From assembly GCA_009746045.1 (NCBI GenBank), contig RPFO01000595.1:280001-344000 (forward strand): DNA of 64,000 nucleotides, read 5' to 3'. The notes beneath the pieces were generated by a model, which saw only the letters and a list, made by a program, of their open reading frames with translations, had not been told where the DNA came from and ran no database searches. This document shows, in pieces, positions 11,186 to 32,196 of the stretch (position 1 is its first letter; each line of letters opens with the position of its first letter). Origin of the DNA: Mesostigma viride. Its lineage: Eukaryota > Streptophyta > Mesostigmatophyceae > Mesostigmatales > Mesostigmataceae. Both the position numbers and the translations under genes were made by a program.

Positions 11186-14100
11186 GAAACCTCTTCCTCT
11201 CCAACACAAAGCTGTATCCCCATAGATTTAAAAGAACATTCACGTCAACGCACGGACAGCATCGTACATGGCAAAGTTAGCATCGTACAGCATCATACAG
11301 TGCGAAACTAATACACGTACAGCATCGCAAGCGGCATTTATGGTAAATTACTACACGTACAGCATGGCGAAGCGGAAGAAGGGCCGCTGGAAGCGCTCTG
11401 CATTGGGCGTGCCCGCATTCTCTAAGTGCAGCGTCATCAGCTTGTCGTGCAGCAGCTTGATGCAGTCCACCTGGATCTTGTTGCGCGGGAAGCCATCCAC
11501 CACCGCGCCTGTGGCCGCGCCGCAAAAGCTGGGATCCATCAGCTCCTGGCGACAATTCATAGAAACAAGAGGGTAGGCATGAATACATTTAGTTGAGGTC
11601 CATCAGCTCCTGGCAACAGTGAGTAGAAACAGGAGTAAATCATAAACACAGTAAGCTGGGGTCCACCAGCACCTGGTGCCAAGAAAAGTAGAGTTGTGGT
11701 AGGGAGTACCGATTCGGTATAACTTTAATGCATCCATCTGCTGCTGGCAGCAATGACAAACAGAAAATGACAAAATATAGAACATATCAATGAAGATACA
11801 TTTAGCAAGAGAGAAACGAGGATGTAGATAACTCCCCTCCACACCGGAAAAGGCTATAAATAGGTCTCATAATGGCAATAATTACCAGGTGCTCACCTCC
11901 AGCAGGACGGACATGGCACCAGCTGTGTACCCCAAAAGAGGGAAGCAATGCCACTGCAAGCAAGAGGAAAAATACTATAAATAGGCTGTAAACGATCGGC
12001 TCACAACAGGCTATATATAAAAGGCTAAACATAGCTCACCTCCAGCAGTATGGACACGGCCAGCGTGTCAGAGACCAGCTCCCCGTTCTTGATTGCGTCG
12101 CGTGCTGCGGGGTGGTCCTGCAGCAGGTTGCTCATCTGGATCAGCTTGGCTGGTGGGGGCATGACAGTGCGGGGGGGGGGGAATCGACCAAGAACGAGCA
12201 TGCTGTAATGGCATTGCAGCAGGTTGGCTCATCTTCATCGGCTTGGCTGGTCAGACGTGTAACCACCAAAAAGTGGCGAGGACTCCTACAAAAAAATTGT
12301 TGTACTAAAATTTCCCCGACAAGACTTATCCGATGAAGTAAAGCCTGCATTTGACGAATTGGAACAATTAATGTCATTACCGGCCAGGCCTAATGGCCTG
12401 GAAAATGCTATAAATACCTTTACCGCCTCCTAGGGCAGCACCATGCGCGCACACTGTCAAGACAGGGTACCAGGCTTCCACGTAAGCATGCAAGGTAACG
12501 AAAAGGAGCAATAGTCGCCACTCATGTAGGTTTAAATTAGGGAATCTGACCCCTTCATCGAGGAGTCGACCTTAACCCGAAACACAGCTCCCGCAGACGA
12601 CATACCTTGGAAGTTTCGGGACTTGAGGATGGCTGGCGTGTTCGTGCCCTTGCCTGCGCAAGACCAAGGAGCCATGGCGCATCACACAAGTGTGCAATGT
12701 GAGAGGATAAGCAGTTTGTGCGGAAAAGAACAAAAACGCAGGTTATGCGGAACATAAAGAAAAAGTGTGCGATGTGAGAACGTAAAGGATAAGCAGGTGA
12801 TGCGGAAAACAAAACAAATAAAGCGGGTGATGCGGAACATAAAGATGAGCAGATTATGACATGATGACCTTACACAGCCCCTGGAGACCTTACACAGCCC
12901 CTGAAGTTGAAACCTTAAGCAAATAGAGGAAAATGCACTGACACATGAACATCGACAACCAACCTACATATATTTATACTTCGATAAAAAGGCCTTTCAA
13001 TCAGATCGACCTTATTCCACCTAATCGTGAATCTAGTTTAACTCCTCTCTGTTCTAATTAAAATTCTCTGTTTAATATCTCAGGTTTCCCACGGAAAGTG
13101 TTTATCGAACACCTTAGGAAAAAATTGCTGCGTCGTGCCACCAGCATATTAGCCTAGAGCGCGGGGTACATCAGATCTAAAAAGGAAACCGTTGAATTGT
13201 TCCACTAACAGAGCACCTGCCATTAGCCAATTGCACGCACCTGACCCTGGCGCGCCGTTGAGCCACACGATCTCCCTTGGGAAGTTCATGTGCTGCTTCC
13301 CGCCAAGTTTCTCCTCCACACGCCGCCAGCAGCTGTCAAACACCGTAAGCGCCTCCAGGGACGTCTGGCGCCGCGAAGGCACACAGAACGAGGCAGCAGG
13401 AAGAGGCAGAGAAAAACCGTTATAATTTTCTTTAGCACCATAAGGCGCGCCAAGGACTTAGCAATGCGAAACTTATTAATGAGGGGAGGGCTGCATGAAG
13501 CCTAAGCAGATGTTCAAGCATGCAAAGACCGTGATGCGCGATTGCCACAGATCGAAAAATCGAAACCAGGGAGGCCACAGACGCTGGGATAACAAACTGA
13601 CAAACGACCAGAAAAAAAGTCCCAATTGCTGCAGCATCGCTGTAATTGATCCTTGTAGAAGTAGTGCTAATGCAGTCCACTCTCAGATCAGACCTTGAAT
13701 GGATCTGAATGAATCTTCGCATACTACTCAGGGGATCAGATTTGAAACGTCCATTAAAAGCTATTTTCTGGTCGCACCTCCACCATGGGGACTGTTCCCG
13801 CTGGATCCGTCGCCAAGCTCTGCTTCGGCATTCCGACGCGGGAAACGCTGCTGGACAGCTGCCTTGCCACACCTGAAAAACGTGAAGGAACTAGAGCAGA
13901 GTCAACGGACGCAGCAGCAGCAGTAGCAGCAGCAGCATACATGGGACCAGCGTAGGAAGGAATCTGTTAGAGATCAGATAGAATAGATAATGCAGCAACT
14001 ACAGCGTCTAATGCCAAAATGGCCATATCCACCGCGCCATCTGACAATCAAAAATCAAAGTGCAGCGAAATTACCGCTAGAGTTAGGACGAGGCGCGAGC

Positions 14101-14396
14101 GGAGGGTAATGCGAAGCAGGATTCCCTGTCAGGGAAGGCATGGAATGGCTGGGAGTTACTGCGGTATGACATGCTCTCTTCGGGGAGAGAGGCGACTCGC
14201 CGGCGGTATAGCAAGGTCGCATTTGCTGAGCAGGAAAGCCAGAGATGGCCTCTGAGCAATAGTGGTGCGACGAAAAACCAGATGCAGCCGCAGCCGCGGC
14301 CGCGGCAGCGGCCCTTGGAGAGGATCCAGGGGAACCAACCCTCGCCAGCCCTGCTGCGAAACCGCGCCCTACGCTGGGCATAAGTTCAGCGAGCAT
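5359..14396 (-). CDS. Adenylate kinase-like protein (plant-type long form), 10 exons
   Basis: Predicted to transfer phosphate between ATP and AMP. Exons, 5' to 3': 14396-14075, 13872-13778, 13364-13241, 12653-12606, 12149-12040, 11545-11361, 8861-8736, 7993-7783, 7184-6950, 5795-5359. Phases agree at every junction and give 630 residues. The Ala/Arg/Ser-rich N-terminus suggests an organelle transit peptide. The P-loop GAPGSGKGTNT (about residues 176-186) is assembled across the exon 3/4 junction. DGFPR, the NMP-kinase signature, is near 250-254. Further on, [23 protein letters not shown] and [15 protein letters not shown] match a plant adenylate kinase-like family I recall, which also has this long C-terminal domain. 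The last ~60 residues are low-complexity Ala/Gly/Ser/Gln. Exon 6 ends at a GTACGT donor; an in-frame alternative a few bases later leads to a stop. Introns 4-9 carry exon-edge copies and long arrays. Whether it is catalytically active, and in which organelle, is inference. Confidence 0.85.
5875..6320. repeat. 12-bp minisatellite in the last intron of the adenylate kinase-like gene
   Basis: About 36 copies of a 12-bp unit, AAAGGCAGGAGC or AAAGGCAGGAAC, in mixed order. Read on the plus strand it gives an Ala-Lys-Ala-Gly periodic open frame, but the array lies within the minus-strand intron 5796-6949 and is not coding. Confidence 0.9.
7257..7320 (-). repeat. Degraded copy of exon 9 start in intron 8 (kinase gene)
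   Basis: On the minus strand this reads as a diverged copy of the 5' edge of exon 9 (real edge at 7184: GACATCATCCGCCACG; here GACATGATCCGCCACG). It sits upstream of the real acceptor, inside intron 8. Confidence 0.6.
8066..8290 (-). repeat. Two degraded copies of exon 8 start in intron 7 (kinase gene)
   Basis: Segments around 8066-8135 and 8180-8290 resemble the 5' part of exon 8 and its acceptor region (shared GTCGTAGTTG, CTCCTCGCTGTT and GCGGCG runs). A matching duplication of the exon 7 donor side lies at about 8465-8510 and 8620-8665. A 51-bp direct duplication with CTGTAAACTCTCTTGG is at 8521-8612. Confidence 0.6.
8951..9205 (-). repeat. Three echoes of exon 7 acceptor edge in intron 6 (kinase gene)
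   Basis: The exon 7 edge, read on the plus strand as CTCGTCCACGTAGCTGT at 8848-8864, recurs in diverged form at about 8958, 9090 and 9185, spaced about 100-130 bp. Each is followed by a similar short stretch with GGTTAG or AAAGGG. The last copy abuts the GGGAGA array. Confidence 0.65.
9239..11185. repeat. 1.9-kb (GGGAGA)n array ending in (GA)n, intron 6 of kinase gene
   Basis: Almost uninterrupted hexamer GGGAGA with occasional one- or two-base slips that change the register, then about 37 GA dinucleotides (11110-11183). It is purine on the plus strand, so the pre-mRNA of the minus-strand gene would carry about 1.9 kb of CUCUCC pyrimidine tract. Six-frame translation gives several open frames of about 700 codons (Ser-Pro-Leu or Gly-Arg-Glu periodic), which are artefacts of the array. 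Confidence 0.95.
11590..11940 (-). repeat. Echoes of exon 6 start and exon 5 end in intron 5 (kinase gene)
   Basis: The exon 6 edge (plus strand GATCCATCAGCTCCTGG at 11533-11549) recurs in diverged form near 11598, 11658 and 11733. The exon 5 donor edge (plus strand GCTCACCTCCAGCAG) recurs at 11891. The intron therefore carries copies of both of its borders. Confidence 0.65.
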
Positions 14397-16007
14397 CCTT
14401 GAAAGCCGCTAAGAGAAAAATGGCGGTACAAATGTCTGGCTTGTTTACCCTACTACTAACGCGCTTATTTAAAACGACATCTTCCCAGCGGAAAAGAAGA
14501 AGAGCCTCGATGGCCGGCTACTAGGCCAGCGGAGCGCGCTCGACGGTTAAGCATAACGACTCAGTAAAAAAGGGGCGAATTGCAAGCAACTATGTCCGCC
14601 GACCATAGTAATTGGTATCAAAGGTAGACTCCTGGCTCACTCTGTAAATGCACTTCTCGCAGACCCGTGAATTCACGTTGATTTCCGCGTCTTGATGGTG
14701 CCAGAGGTGTCCGAGAAAAACATGACGCGCTGCGCTGATCAATGATCGCCAGGTTGATTTTAGGAACCAACAACCAACCAAGCAGAGCGAGCGAGATTCC
14801 AGCACGAGGTGCAATAACGCGCTGACACTTTGCAAGGCAGCCAACGTGGACCATGAGCAGTTACAAACGCCAAGATGTGGTCTCGTATCTGGTCGCCAAA
14901 CGTCCCATACCAATTCGCTCCTTGAAGCTCTGATATTCACTGGTCGGTAGTTGACCTTGAAAAAACGATGGCACATGGAGCAAGTACGGCAGTGCGGACT
15001 GGACTGCCTCTGCCAGGTGAACGGGAATCCAGATGCTGGCGCAGATCTCATCACGCGGTCACTGCGTTCAACTCGCGTTGTGCGCGTACTTCAAGGCCCT
15101 GTTGCAGCCCCTGTCGCCACTTATAATTCTGAACCACGATACAGGATGCTGACAAGCCCACGTCGGCTAGATCGGAGACAATCCAGAATACCTACCGCAA
15201 ATTGGTGGCTTGGAACTTGGAAGTCGGTGCTACAGATCTGTAGCTACAAGGACTGGTGTTTAATTCCAATACTAGTATAGACTCTCTGCGGCCCATGTGC
15301 GGCGTGGGATACAACTGAACTGAACTGCACAAGATGTTCAATATGATACCGACCCCCCATGGAGTCATCAAGAGCGACGCAAAATCTAAGAACGCAGATC
15401 CTGGGAGGCCCAAAATAACTTGAAACTAGGGTCAACCTGGGCGCGGCGTCACGCCCCGGCATGTCAATTATGGTGCATTAGCCTTGCATTAGCTGTGCAT
15501 TCCTGGTGCATTGCATTGTTACTGCTGCCGATGGCAAGCTTCAAACCTCGGCCTCGCAGTACGGTCATGAGGCACGTACACGCGTCAGCGGAGGAGGTCC
15601 TGGGCTGACGGGCCGCTGCGGTGTTGACACAGGCCCCCGGCCCCGCGCTCGGGTTGCATCAAGTGGGGCGTGATGCCCGCTATGCCATGCAAAACACTTC
15701 ACGTATCGTGTCACAAGGCAAGGCGACGGGCATGTCTTTCGGCCGGGAGTTGTTACATCTAAGCAGCATTCCCCGTCCAGCAGCCCACGTGCAGACCATA
15801 GCTTTTTAGGGTTTTAGTCGAATGGTAGACAACTGAGACTGCGTTGTCATAGTGAGATTCGCAGCCGTGACTTTGGAGGGTGTGGATATGTCTGCTTGCG
15901 ACTGCAGGGTCCTGGTTCCTTAGAAGTAGCCAGCCTGCCCGCGAGTGCAAGGAGTGGCACCTTGCCGGTGAGACGGCTGGACACACTCCGTGTATAGCAT
16001 TTTAGCC
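14397..16007. promoter_or_regulatory. Shared upstream region between divergent kinase and coatomer genes
   Basis: A 1.6-kb interval between two head-to-head start codons, so both promoters must lie here or the genes must have 5'-UTR introns. A 154-codon minus-strand open frame (14590-15054) shows no recognisable family. I could not assign a TATA box or initiator with confidence. Confidence 0.45.
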
Positions 16008-26735
<10,728 letters not shown>

Positions 26736-27130
26736 GGGGAGATGTAGGGCATGCTCAAACAGACAGGGCCGTGAGGCTTGATGTAGGGCACGCTCAAGCA
26801 GAAGGTGCCGTGAGGAGTCCCGGTCAAAGGGCTGTGAGGAGTTCTTCCCTTTCCATTAGTGGTTTTGGTGTCCATCAAGGGGCTGTGAGGCTACATGTAG
26901 ATCACGCTCCAACCAAATGGGGCCGTGAGGAGACCTGACCCGTCAAGATGCCGTGAGGCTCATTTTCACGCTCATGCGCAACCGGCCATGAGTTCTCTCC
27001 ATCAAGGGGCCATGAGGTTCTATTAAGATCATGCTCAAGGGGGGGGGGCTTGAGGGGGGTTCTCTGTCAAGGTGTCGTGGTCAAGGTGTCGTGAGGCGAA
27101 CTGTAGATCATGCTCAAGCAGGAGGTCCCT
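26736..27130 (+). repeat. Degenerate repeats of the coatomer stop-codon region in its 3' flank
   Basis: The coding end CGCTCAAGCAGAAGGGACCG plus TGAGG recurs in weakening copies at about 26751, 26790, 26825, 26880, 26920, 26950, 27010 and 27100, each keeping a (G)CCGTGAGG-like core. Non-coding. Confidence 0.7.
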
Positions 27131-27804
27131 GAGGATCGTCAGGGAATCAACGGTGGGGCTGGCAAGTTCGAAGTAGAGCCTGTGATGATGGGCATTCGAG
27201 GGGCCGCGTAAGAGGTGAATAAGGCTTAGATCGATCACGGTTGAAAGCAGAAGAATGAGCTGGCAAGGTTTCGCGCTTGAGCTTGAGGCTGAGAGGCCGG
27301 AGCTTTCCAGCATGGGCTCAAGTGGCATAAGCACCAGGCAAAGAGGTGCGTTCTCTCGAGCATTTGCTCTCAAGCGTGGGCTTGATCTTGACTCAACCAA
27401 GAGGGTAATGAGTTTTACCTCAACGGAGGAATTGAGAAGGATATTGAGTGGGCTTTAGGGGTGCCCCACAGAGGCATCCGAACCCAGGATATAGACCGAT
27501 CTCGATCATTCATACCTGTGTTGATGGGATGGGATGAGATCGCGGGAGCATGATTGTTTTGTGATCAACTAGGGGCAGATGTCAATTAGGCAGCAGATTG
27601 TGAACTGATTGATTGCATGCCTTTGGTGAACATGTAGGACAAGGTTCAAATAGATTATAGGTACCCGTGTGATGGGGCTTGGGGGTTGGATATCTAAGTT
27701 GTCTCATTGATAGGTGTCACGAGCTAACATGATCCAAAGCAGAAAGGCACGAGGTAGGGACTGCGCATGCCATGATCATGTCTATCAATTGGGCCATGAC
27801 ATTT
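27131..27804. other. No gene recognised
   Basis: Mixed-composition sequence between the coatomer 3' flank and the next LINE fragment. Short open frames only. Confidence 0.4.
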
Positions 27805-28361
27805 TCAATGTTTTGGGTCTTCACAAATAAAGATCTTACTCTTCATTTTAACCCCACCCACCAGCTTGAGTATGCAACAAGGTATTTCGGCCTCCGGCTT
27901 ATAATGTAGTTTCAAGTGTGATGTCAAGGAGCTGGGCAGTGATGGCGGTGGAGGTGAGGACCCTGGAGGAGGTGGTGGAGGAGAGGAGGGGAAGCTCGGC
28001 AGCCAGCGTGCCTCCCACAGCCGCCACATCCGAATGCAATCGGGAATGCAGCGAGGGGTGTCACGTGCTGCTCGAAGGCCTCCTTGAGGATGGAGCAGAT
28101 GGAGATGTCGGTCGGGGGGGGGGGGGGGGGGGGGGCAGATCTCCGCGGCGGTGCCCCCGAGGAGGGAGAAGAAGGCGTACTTCTGAAGGCGGGGGCGCTG
28201 GTGGTGGTGGAGGGATTCAACCGTTTGATTACGAACCATCTCTCTGTCATTGCGGAGGCGGTTCCGCTCGAGGAGGTGCTTGCACAGCTCAAGAAGCAAG
28301 GCGTGCGATCCCCAGAAAACGTAGGACTGGAATCTGTAAGGGTAAAAAAAGCCAGTATCAT
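27805..28361 (-). pseudogene. Divergent L1-type ORF1 fragment (N-terminal part)
   Basis: Two overlapping minus-strand frames show LQKYAFFSLLGGTAAEICP and LKEAFEQHVTPLA. These align with the N-terminal domain of the copy at 31571 (LKEAFEQHVTPLA is identical). A poly-C/G run near 28110-28133 probably caused the frame break. The coiled-coil and RRM parts are missing. Confidence 0.55.
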
Positions 28362-28689
28362 GTAGATCTATCTAATGCCTAAACTAATAAACCGAGGGAC
28401 ATGCCACGTAGAAGGTAGAGCCAAGTTCTAGCGGTCGCGCCGGGCGTTCTTCCCACGATGGGTGACACACCTCTTTCCCGTATAGGATGGGGATCGTTGT
28501 CCGCTATGCACAACCTGGCCCCAGATGCTCCGTCCATTATCATTCTCAATAAATGCATATTCATTGAGAACGATAAATTACGGAGGTGATCTAGTGGCAT
28601 GCAACATGAGGAAATGAAACCTCGAAAAGAAGAACTCTAAAGAAAATAATAACATTATCTGACACTGATGGGCATGCATGGATCAAGCC

Positions 28690-28915
28690 AGCACAAAATT
28701 AAATTAAAAATTAAATTGAAACATATCTCCGTTGGGAGTACATGTAGCACATATCCCTGAGAAAAGGCATATGGCTTTCAGTACATGTTCTGGGCTACTT
28801 CCTGCAAGGGTAGGGTGTAAACTACACCTTCTCTGGGGGCACAAAGTGCACATGCACCACCATGGTGAGGCTCGAGCGGAAGGGGCGCTTTGCTGAGTAG
28901 CATTGATTAATTAAT
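28690..28915 (-). mobile_element. 5'-truncated family A LINE 3' end
   Basis: AATTAAAAATTAAATTG tail, then TCTCCGTTGGGAGTAC and the family A 3' UTR (TGTAGCACATATCCCTGAG, CTACTTCCTGCAAGGGTAG). The MITE at 28920 follows directly. Confidence 0.65.
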
Positions 28916-28919
28916 TAAT

Positions 28920-29305
28920 AGACACGTGACTGCGTCACGTGAGCATAAGTCCTCACCTTTGCGAAGTTTTCACCTTTGCGGAGTGCCTGATCAGAATAAG
29001 TCCTCAGTGGGAGGGGAACATGGAATGGAATACACTAGACGTGACGGGCTCACACCCGGGCAGCCTCCTGGTTTGTCTGTAATATGGAGGCAGATGGTGC
29101 GCAAGGATAGATGGCAAGTAGTGATGAAGGAGACCACCCCCAAGCCTGTGGGAGCTCCGCGTGTGACCGCGTATGGCATTCATAGCGATTCGGGCCGCGG
29201 TGCCCACACCCCTGTAACTAGGACCTAGATAGCTTACACCATCCATTCCATCCCATGTTCCCCTCCCACTGAGGACTTATGCTCACGTGACGTAGTCACG
29301 TGTCT
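28920..29305 (+). mobile_element. Complete MITE-like element with about 50-bp inverted termini
   Basis: The left terminus AGACACGTGACTGCGTCACG is mirrored at the right end (CGTAGTCACGTGTCT). The similarity extends through AGCATAAGTCCTCA and GTGGGAGGGGAACATGG. About 385 bp, no coding capacity. Flanked on both sides by (TTAA)n, so the TSD cannot be fixed. Other copies in the window: 2466-2918 (partial) and an inverted copy interrupted at 29348-31802. Confidence 0.7.
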
Positions 29306-29347
29306 ATTAATTAATTAATCAATTAATGGGATGGAATGGATGGTGTA

Positions 29348-29485
29348 GAGCAAGGGTCCTTTACATCCCCACCCTTGCAGGAAGTAGCTTAGGATGTATG
29401 ATAGGCCATATGCCCCCTCTCAAGGGCTATGTGCTACATATACTCCCAACGGAGTTATGTTACAATTCAATTCAATTCAATGGAT
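29348..29485 (+). mobile_element. 5'-truncated family A LINE, outermost layer of nested stack
   Basis: Plus-strand copy of the family A 3' end (CCCTTGCAGGAAGTAGC and CTCCCAACGGAGTTATG), ending in an (AATTC)n tail. 13-bp TSD AATGGATGGTGTA. Its tail was itself the target of the next insertion. Confidence 0.7.
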
Positions 29486-29621
29486 TAAAAAATTAAAATT
29501 AAATTATAACATGCCTCCGTGGGGAGGTCATGTAGCACATATTCCATGATGGATGGGGTGGAGGAAGCCGCGTGATCGAACTATCCTAACTCTATCTAGA
29601 AAATCCTAACTACACTACTCA

Positions 29622-29740
29622 TCAAAACGCCTCGATCCGCCGCTTGGGGGGAGGTGGCTTGCCCACAGGGTCGGGCGTGTGCGCCTTGACAATCTTCTTC
29701 CACCGCGTCTTGTCCTGCATGGCAGTCCAAAGACGGGAGA
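29622..29740 (-). pseudogene. C-terminal end of a family B LINE protein
   Basis: Reads WTAMQDKTRWKKIVKAHTP, then PVGKPPPPKRR and a stop. The 45.6-45.75 kb copy reads MQNKKRWQKIVQAHTP and PVVGKPPPP in the same place. Conservation of residues over bases suggests this was the C-terminus of the parent LINE polyprotein, presumably ORF2. The assignment to ORF2 is inference. Confidence 0.45.
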
Positions 29741-29750
29741 GAGAGTGGAT

Positions 29751-31732
29751 TGAATTGAATTGAATTGTAACATAACTCCGTTGGGAGTATATGTAGCACA
29801 TAGCCCTTGAGAGGGGGGCATATGGCCTATCATACACTGATCCTAAGCTACTTCCTGCAAGGGTGGGGATGTAAAGGACCCTTGCTCTAGGTGCACCAGG
29901 GCACTTGCATCCCCATGATCTTCAAGCTATGCCCAGCGAAGGGGGAGCCTGTCATGGGGGGGAAGATCAGCATAGCTATACAAAAAGCTAGGGCATGGCT
30001 GCTCAGCAGGGAGTTACTCCCTGCATGGGCACTGCATAATTAAATAAAGCTAGGCATCATCTGGAGTGTGGCTCAGCGTAGGCACACATGTACATGACTA
30101 AAAAGGCTAGGCCTCAGCTGGTATAGTGCCTGTAGTAGGCGGGCATGTACAAGGCCACTGTCTAACTATTCTACACTACTGCTGTATTCCCCTAGGCTGG
30201 GGCTGGAGTTGCTGGGGCCGCGGTGGTCGAGGGGGTCGCTTGCCAGGGCTTGTGGCCGACGTAGATGGCCGCCCCCTTCCAGTACACCGGCTGGCCCGCC
30301 TTGGTCTGCCGGAGCTGGAGGTAGGTCGGCCATAGCTCCCGTCGCCGTTGTTGCTGTGCCAGGGTCAAGTCGTCGTCAAGGGTGAAGGGAGTCTTCTCGA
30401 GCCGCTTGCGGCGTCTGAGAAAAGAAATCTGGTCCGCCGGGGTCTTAAAGGTGAGAAGGAGCGGGGGCGGCCCGGCCTTACCCCGCGCGCGGGGAAGGCG
30501 GTGGGCGGCCAGCTCGGTCTCACCAGTAAGGCCCATGCGATCAAGGATTTCTCTCTCAAAAGCACGCGCAAGCTGCTCGGAATTCTCACCTTCCTCCATC
30601 TTGAGATTCTTGACAATGACGTTGAGGCTGCGCTTGGCGAGCTCGGCCTCCTCGCGGAGGTCAAGCGTCTGCCGCTGGAGCTGGGCTGCGACGGCGGAGG
30701 TGGTGGAGGTGGTATGTTGCTTAAGCATGTCCGCCCAGGTCGTGATGGGAGGAGCATCGCCGGCCAGGCCTGCCGGGGCCAGTGGCTTGGCGGCAATGTC
30801 CTTCACTGCCTGGGCGGTGAGGCTTGCTGTGTTCTGCAAGACCTCGATAGCGATTGCATTATCCTTGAGGCGCTGGTCGATGTCGCGGAGCTGGGCGGTG
30901 ATGGAGTCGGTGGAGGCGGAGGGGGGGGGGTGGAGGCGAGGAGGGTGGCGGTGGCGGTGGGGATGGTGGGGAGCTCAGCAGCCAGCGTGCCGCCAAGTGC
31001 CGCCACATCTGCGGGCAAGAGGGGTCACGTGCTGCTCGAAAGCTTCCTTGAGGAGGGTGCGGATGGAGGCTTCGGAGGGGAAGGGGGGCGGTTTGGGAGC
31101 CCAGATCTCGGCTTCGGAGCGTCCAACAAGGGAGCAGAGGGCGAAGCGTTGAAGCTTGGGGCGAGGCATGCGGTGAATGATGGGGAGAGCCTCGGCGGGG
31201 TCGACAAGCTTGCCGTCACCAGGCCAGCGGCCACGGTTGTGGGACGTGAGGTACACGCACAGGGCTAGAAGCGAGGCGTGATTGCCGTAAAACAAGTCTT
31301 CCATGAACCAAGTGGGGCGGCGTTGCCAGAAGCCGGAGCTGTTGACGTCAAAGGAGGTCTCTTCCCAGGGCGGCTCAGAAGAGCGACTGCGCTTGGGTTC
31401 AGGCGAGGCAGATGGCGAGGCAAGCCCGGGGGGCTGGGCGAGCACTAGAGCTTGGCTAGTGGCGCCGCTGCCTTCTGGGCCGGTCGGCGAAGCTGCAGCC
31501 GGGGCTGCAGACGTATTTTCATTGCTAAGCGCAGCCGCCAGGCTGCGTTGCGTCGAGAGGCGTTTGCTCATCGTATATTGCGTAATAGCGTCGGAAAATT
31601 ATATCAGCATGTGCGTCTTAGAAAGACGAAGCGATTGTGATATTCACAGCTGAATTCGGCGCTCAAACGTGAAAGTTATGAGCTCCGACAGCCATAGCTA
31701 CCTCGTGGCTCGTGGCTCGTGGCTCGTGGCAC
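29751..31732 (-). mobile_element. ORF1-only L1-like element, family A copy 2, innermost layer
   Basis: 1,982 bp with a 12-bp TSD GAGAGAGTGGAT (29739-29750 and 31733-31744). The tail is (TGAAT)n. Same layout as copy 1: about 440-bp 3' UTR, one ORF1, short 5' UTR with repeated CGTGGCT, no RT. It is inserted in the family B element. Confidence 0.8.
30192..31571 (-). pseudogene. L1-type ORF1 RNA-binding protein, frameshifted (copy 2)
   Basis: Same domain order as copy 1. The coiled-coil-RRM-CTD half is one open frame (30192-30839: LREEAELAKRSLNVIVKNLK through DDDLTLAQQQRRREL). The N-terminal half is in another frame (30975-31571: MSKRLSTQRS, YGNHASLLALC). Breaks lie at a poly-G tract (10 G here against 11 in copy 1) near 30921 and near 31010. 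The two copies are broken at different sites, which supports an intact ancestral ORF1. Confidence 0.65.
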
Positions 31733-32027
31733 GAGAGAGTGGATGCGGTGCTCAAACTGGGCTGGGACCACTAGGTCGTCCAGCAACATCTGAACGAAAT
31801 TCAATGGATGGTGTAAGCTATCTAGGTCCTAGTTACAGGGGTGTGGGCACCGCGGCCCGAATCGCTGTGAATGCCATTCGCCGGCGGTCACACGCGGAGC
31901 CCCCACAGACTTGGGGGTGGTCTCCTTCATCACTACTAGCTTGCCATCTATCCTTGCGCACCAGCTGCCTCCATATTACAGACAAACCAGGAGGCTGCCC
32001 GGGCGTGAGCCCGTTGCGTCTAGTGTA

Positions 32028-32196
32028 GCACATGTCCATGCCGAGTCTATCACGAAAAGTCCACGTGAGTAGCATACGTAGGGTTTTCTAGATTAGATTA
32101 GCTTAGAGTTTAGTTCGGTTTCGCGGCTCTGCCCACCTCCATCCATCAAGCAAGGGAATATGTGCTACATGATCTCCCATGCAACGAAGTCATGTT
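32028..32196 (+). mobile_element. 5'-truncated family B LINE whose tail expanded into a microsatellite
   Basis: Contains GGGTTTTCTAGATTAGATTA, AGTTCGGTTTCGCGGC and CTACATGATCTCCCATGCAA, then TCATGTTATAATTTAATTT. These are the family B 3' end in plus orientation. The tail continues directly into the (TTTAA)n array. Confidence 0.7.

Larger units (their letters stand above)
29486..31798 (-). mobile_element. 5'-truncated family B LINE, middle layer of nested stack
   Basis: TSD ATTCAATGGAT at 29475-29485 and 31799-31809. Family B sequence occupies 29486-29750 and 31745-31798 (about 319 bp), with family A copy 2 between. It shares its 3' terminus with family A (TATAAC tail, GCTACAT, CTCC) but carries an ORF2-like C-terminus. 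The closest relative in the window is the copy at 45463. Confidence 0.7.
29320..32027 (-). mobile_element. Inverted MITE copy, interrupted by three nested LINE insertions
   Basis: MITE sequence in reverse orientation at about 29325-29347 resumes at 31803-32027. The gap is the nested LINE stack. The duplicated AATGGATGGTGTA (29335-29347 and 31803-31815) marks the outermost insertion. One terminus is missing. Confidence 0.6.

Noticed and set aside
9065-11311. Several open frames of about 670-714 codons on both strands
   Set aside because: They are translations of the GGGAGA array (Ser-Pro-Leu, Gly-Arg-Glu and similar periodic peptides) inside an intron.
14590-15054. 154-codon minus-strand frame between the two host genes
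   Set aside because: No recognisable motif, unremarkable composition, and it lies where the promoters are expected.
15990-16007. Upstream ATG (MYSILA) as coatomer start
   Set aside because: Plant beta-COP begins at the residue equivalent to 16008, which also has the better start context (GCCATGG).
30348-31268. 306-codon plus-strand frame (and the similar 968-1855 frame)
   Set aside because: They are antisense shadows of the GC-rich ORF1 genes. The minus strand shows the coiled-coil and RRM motifs.
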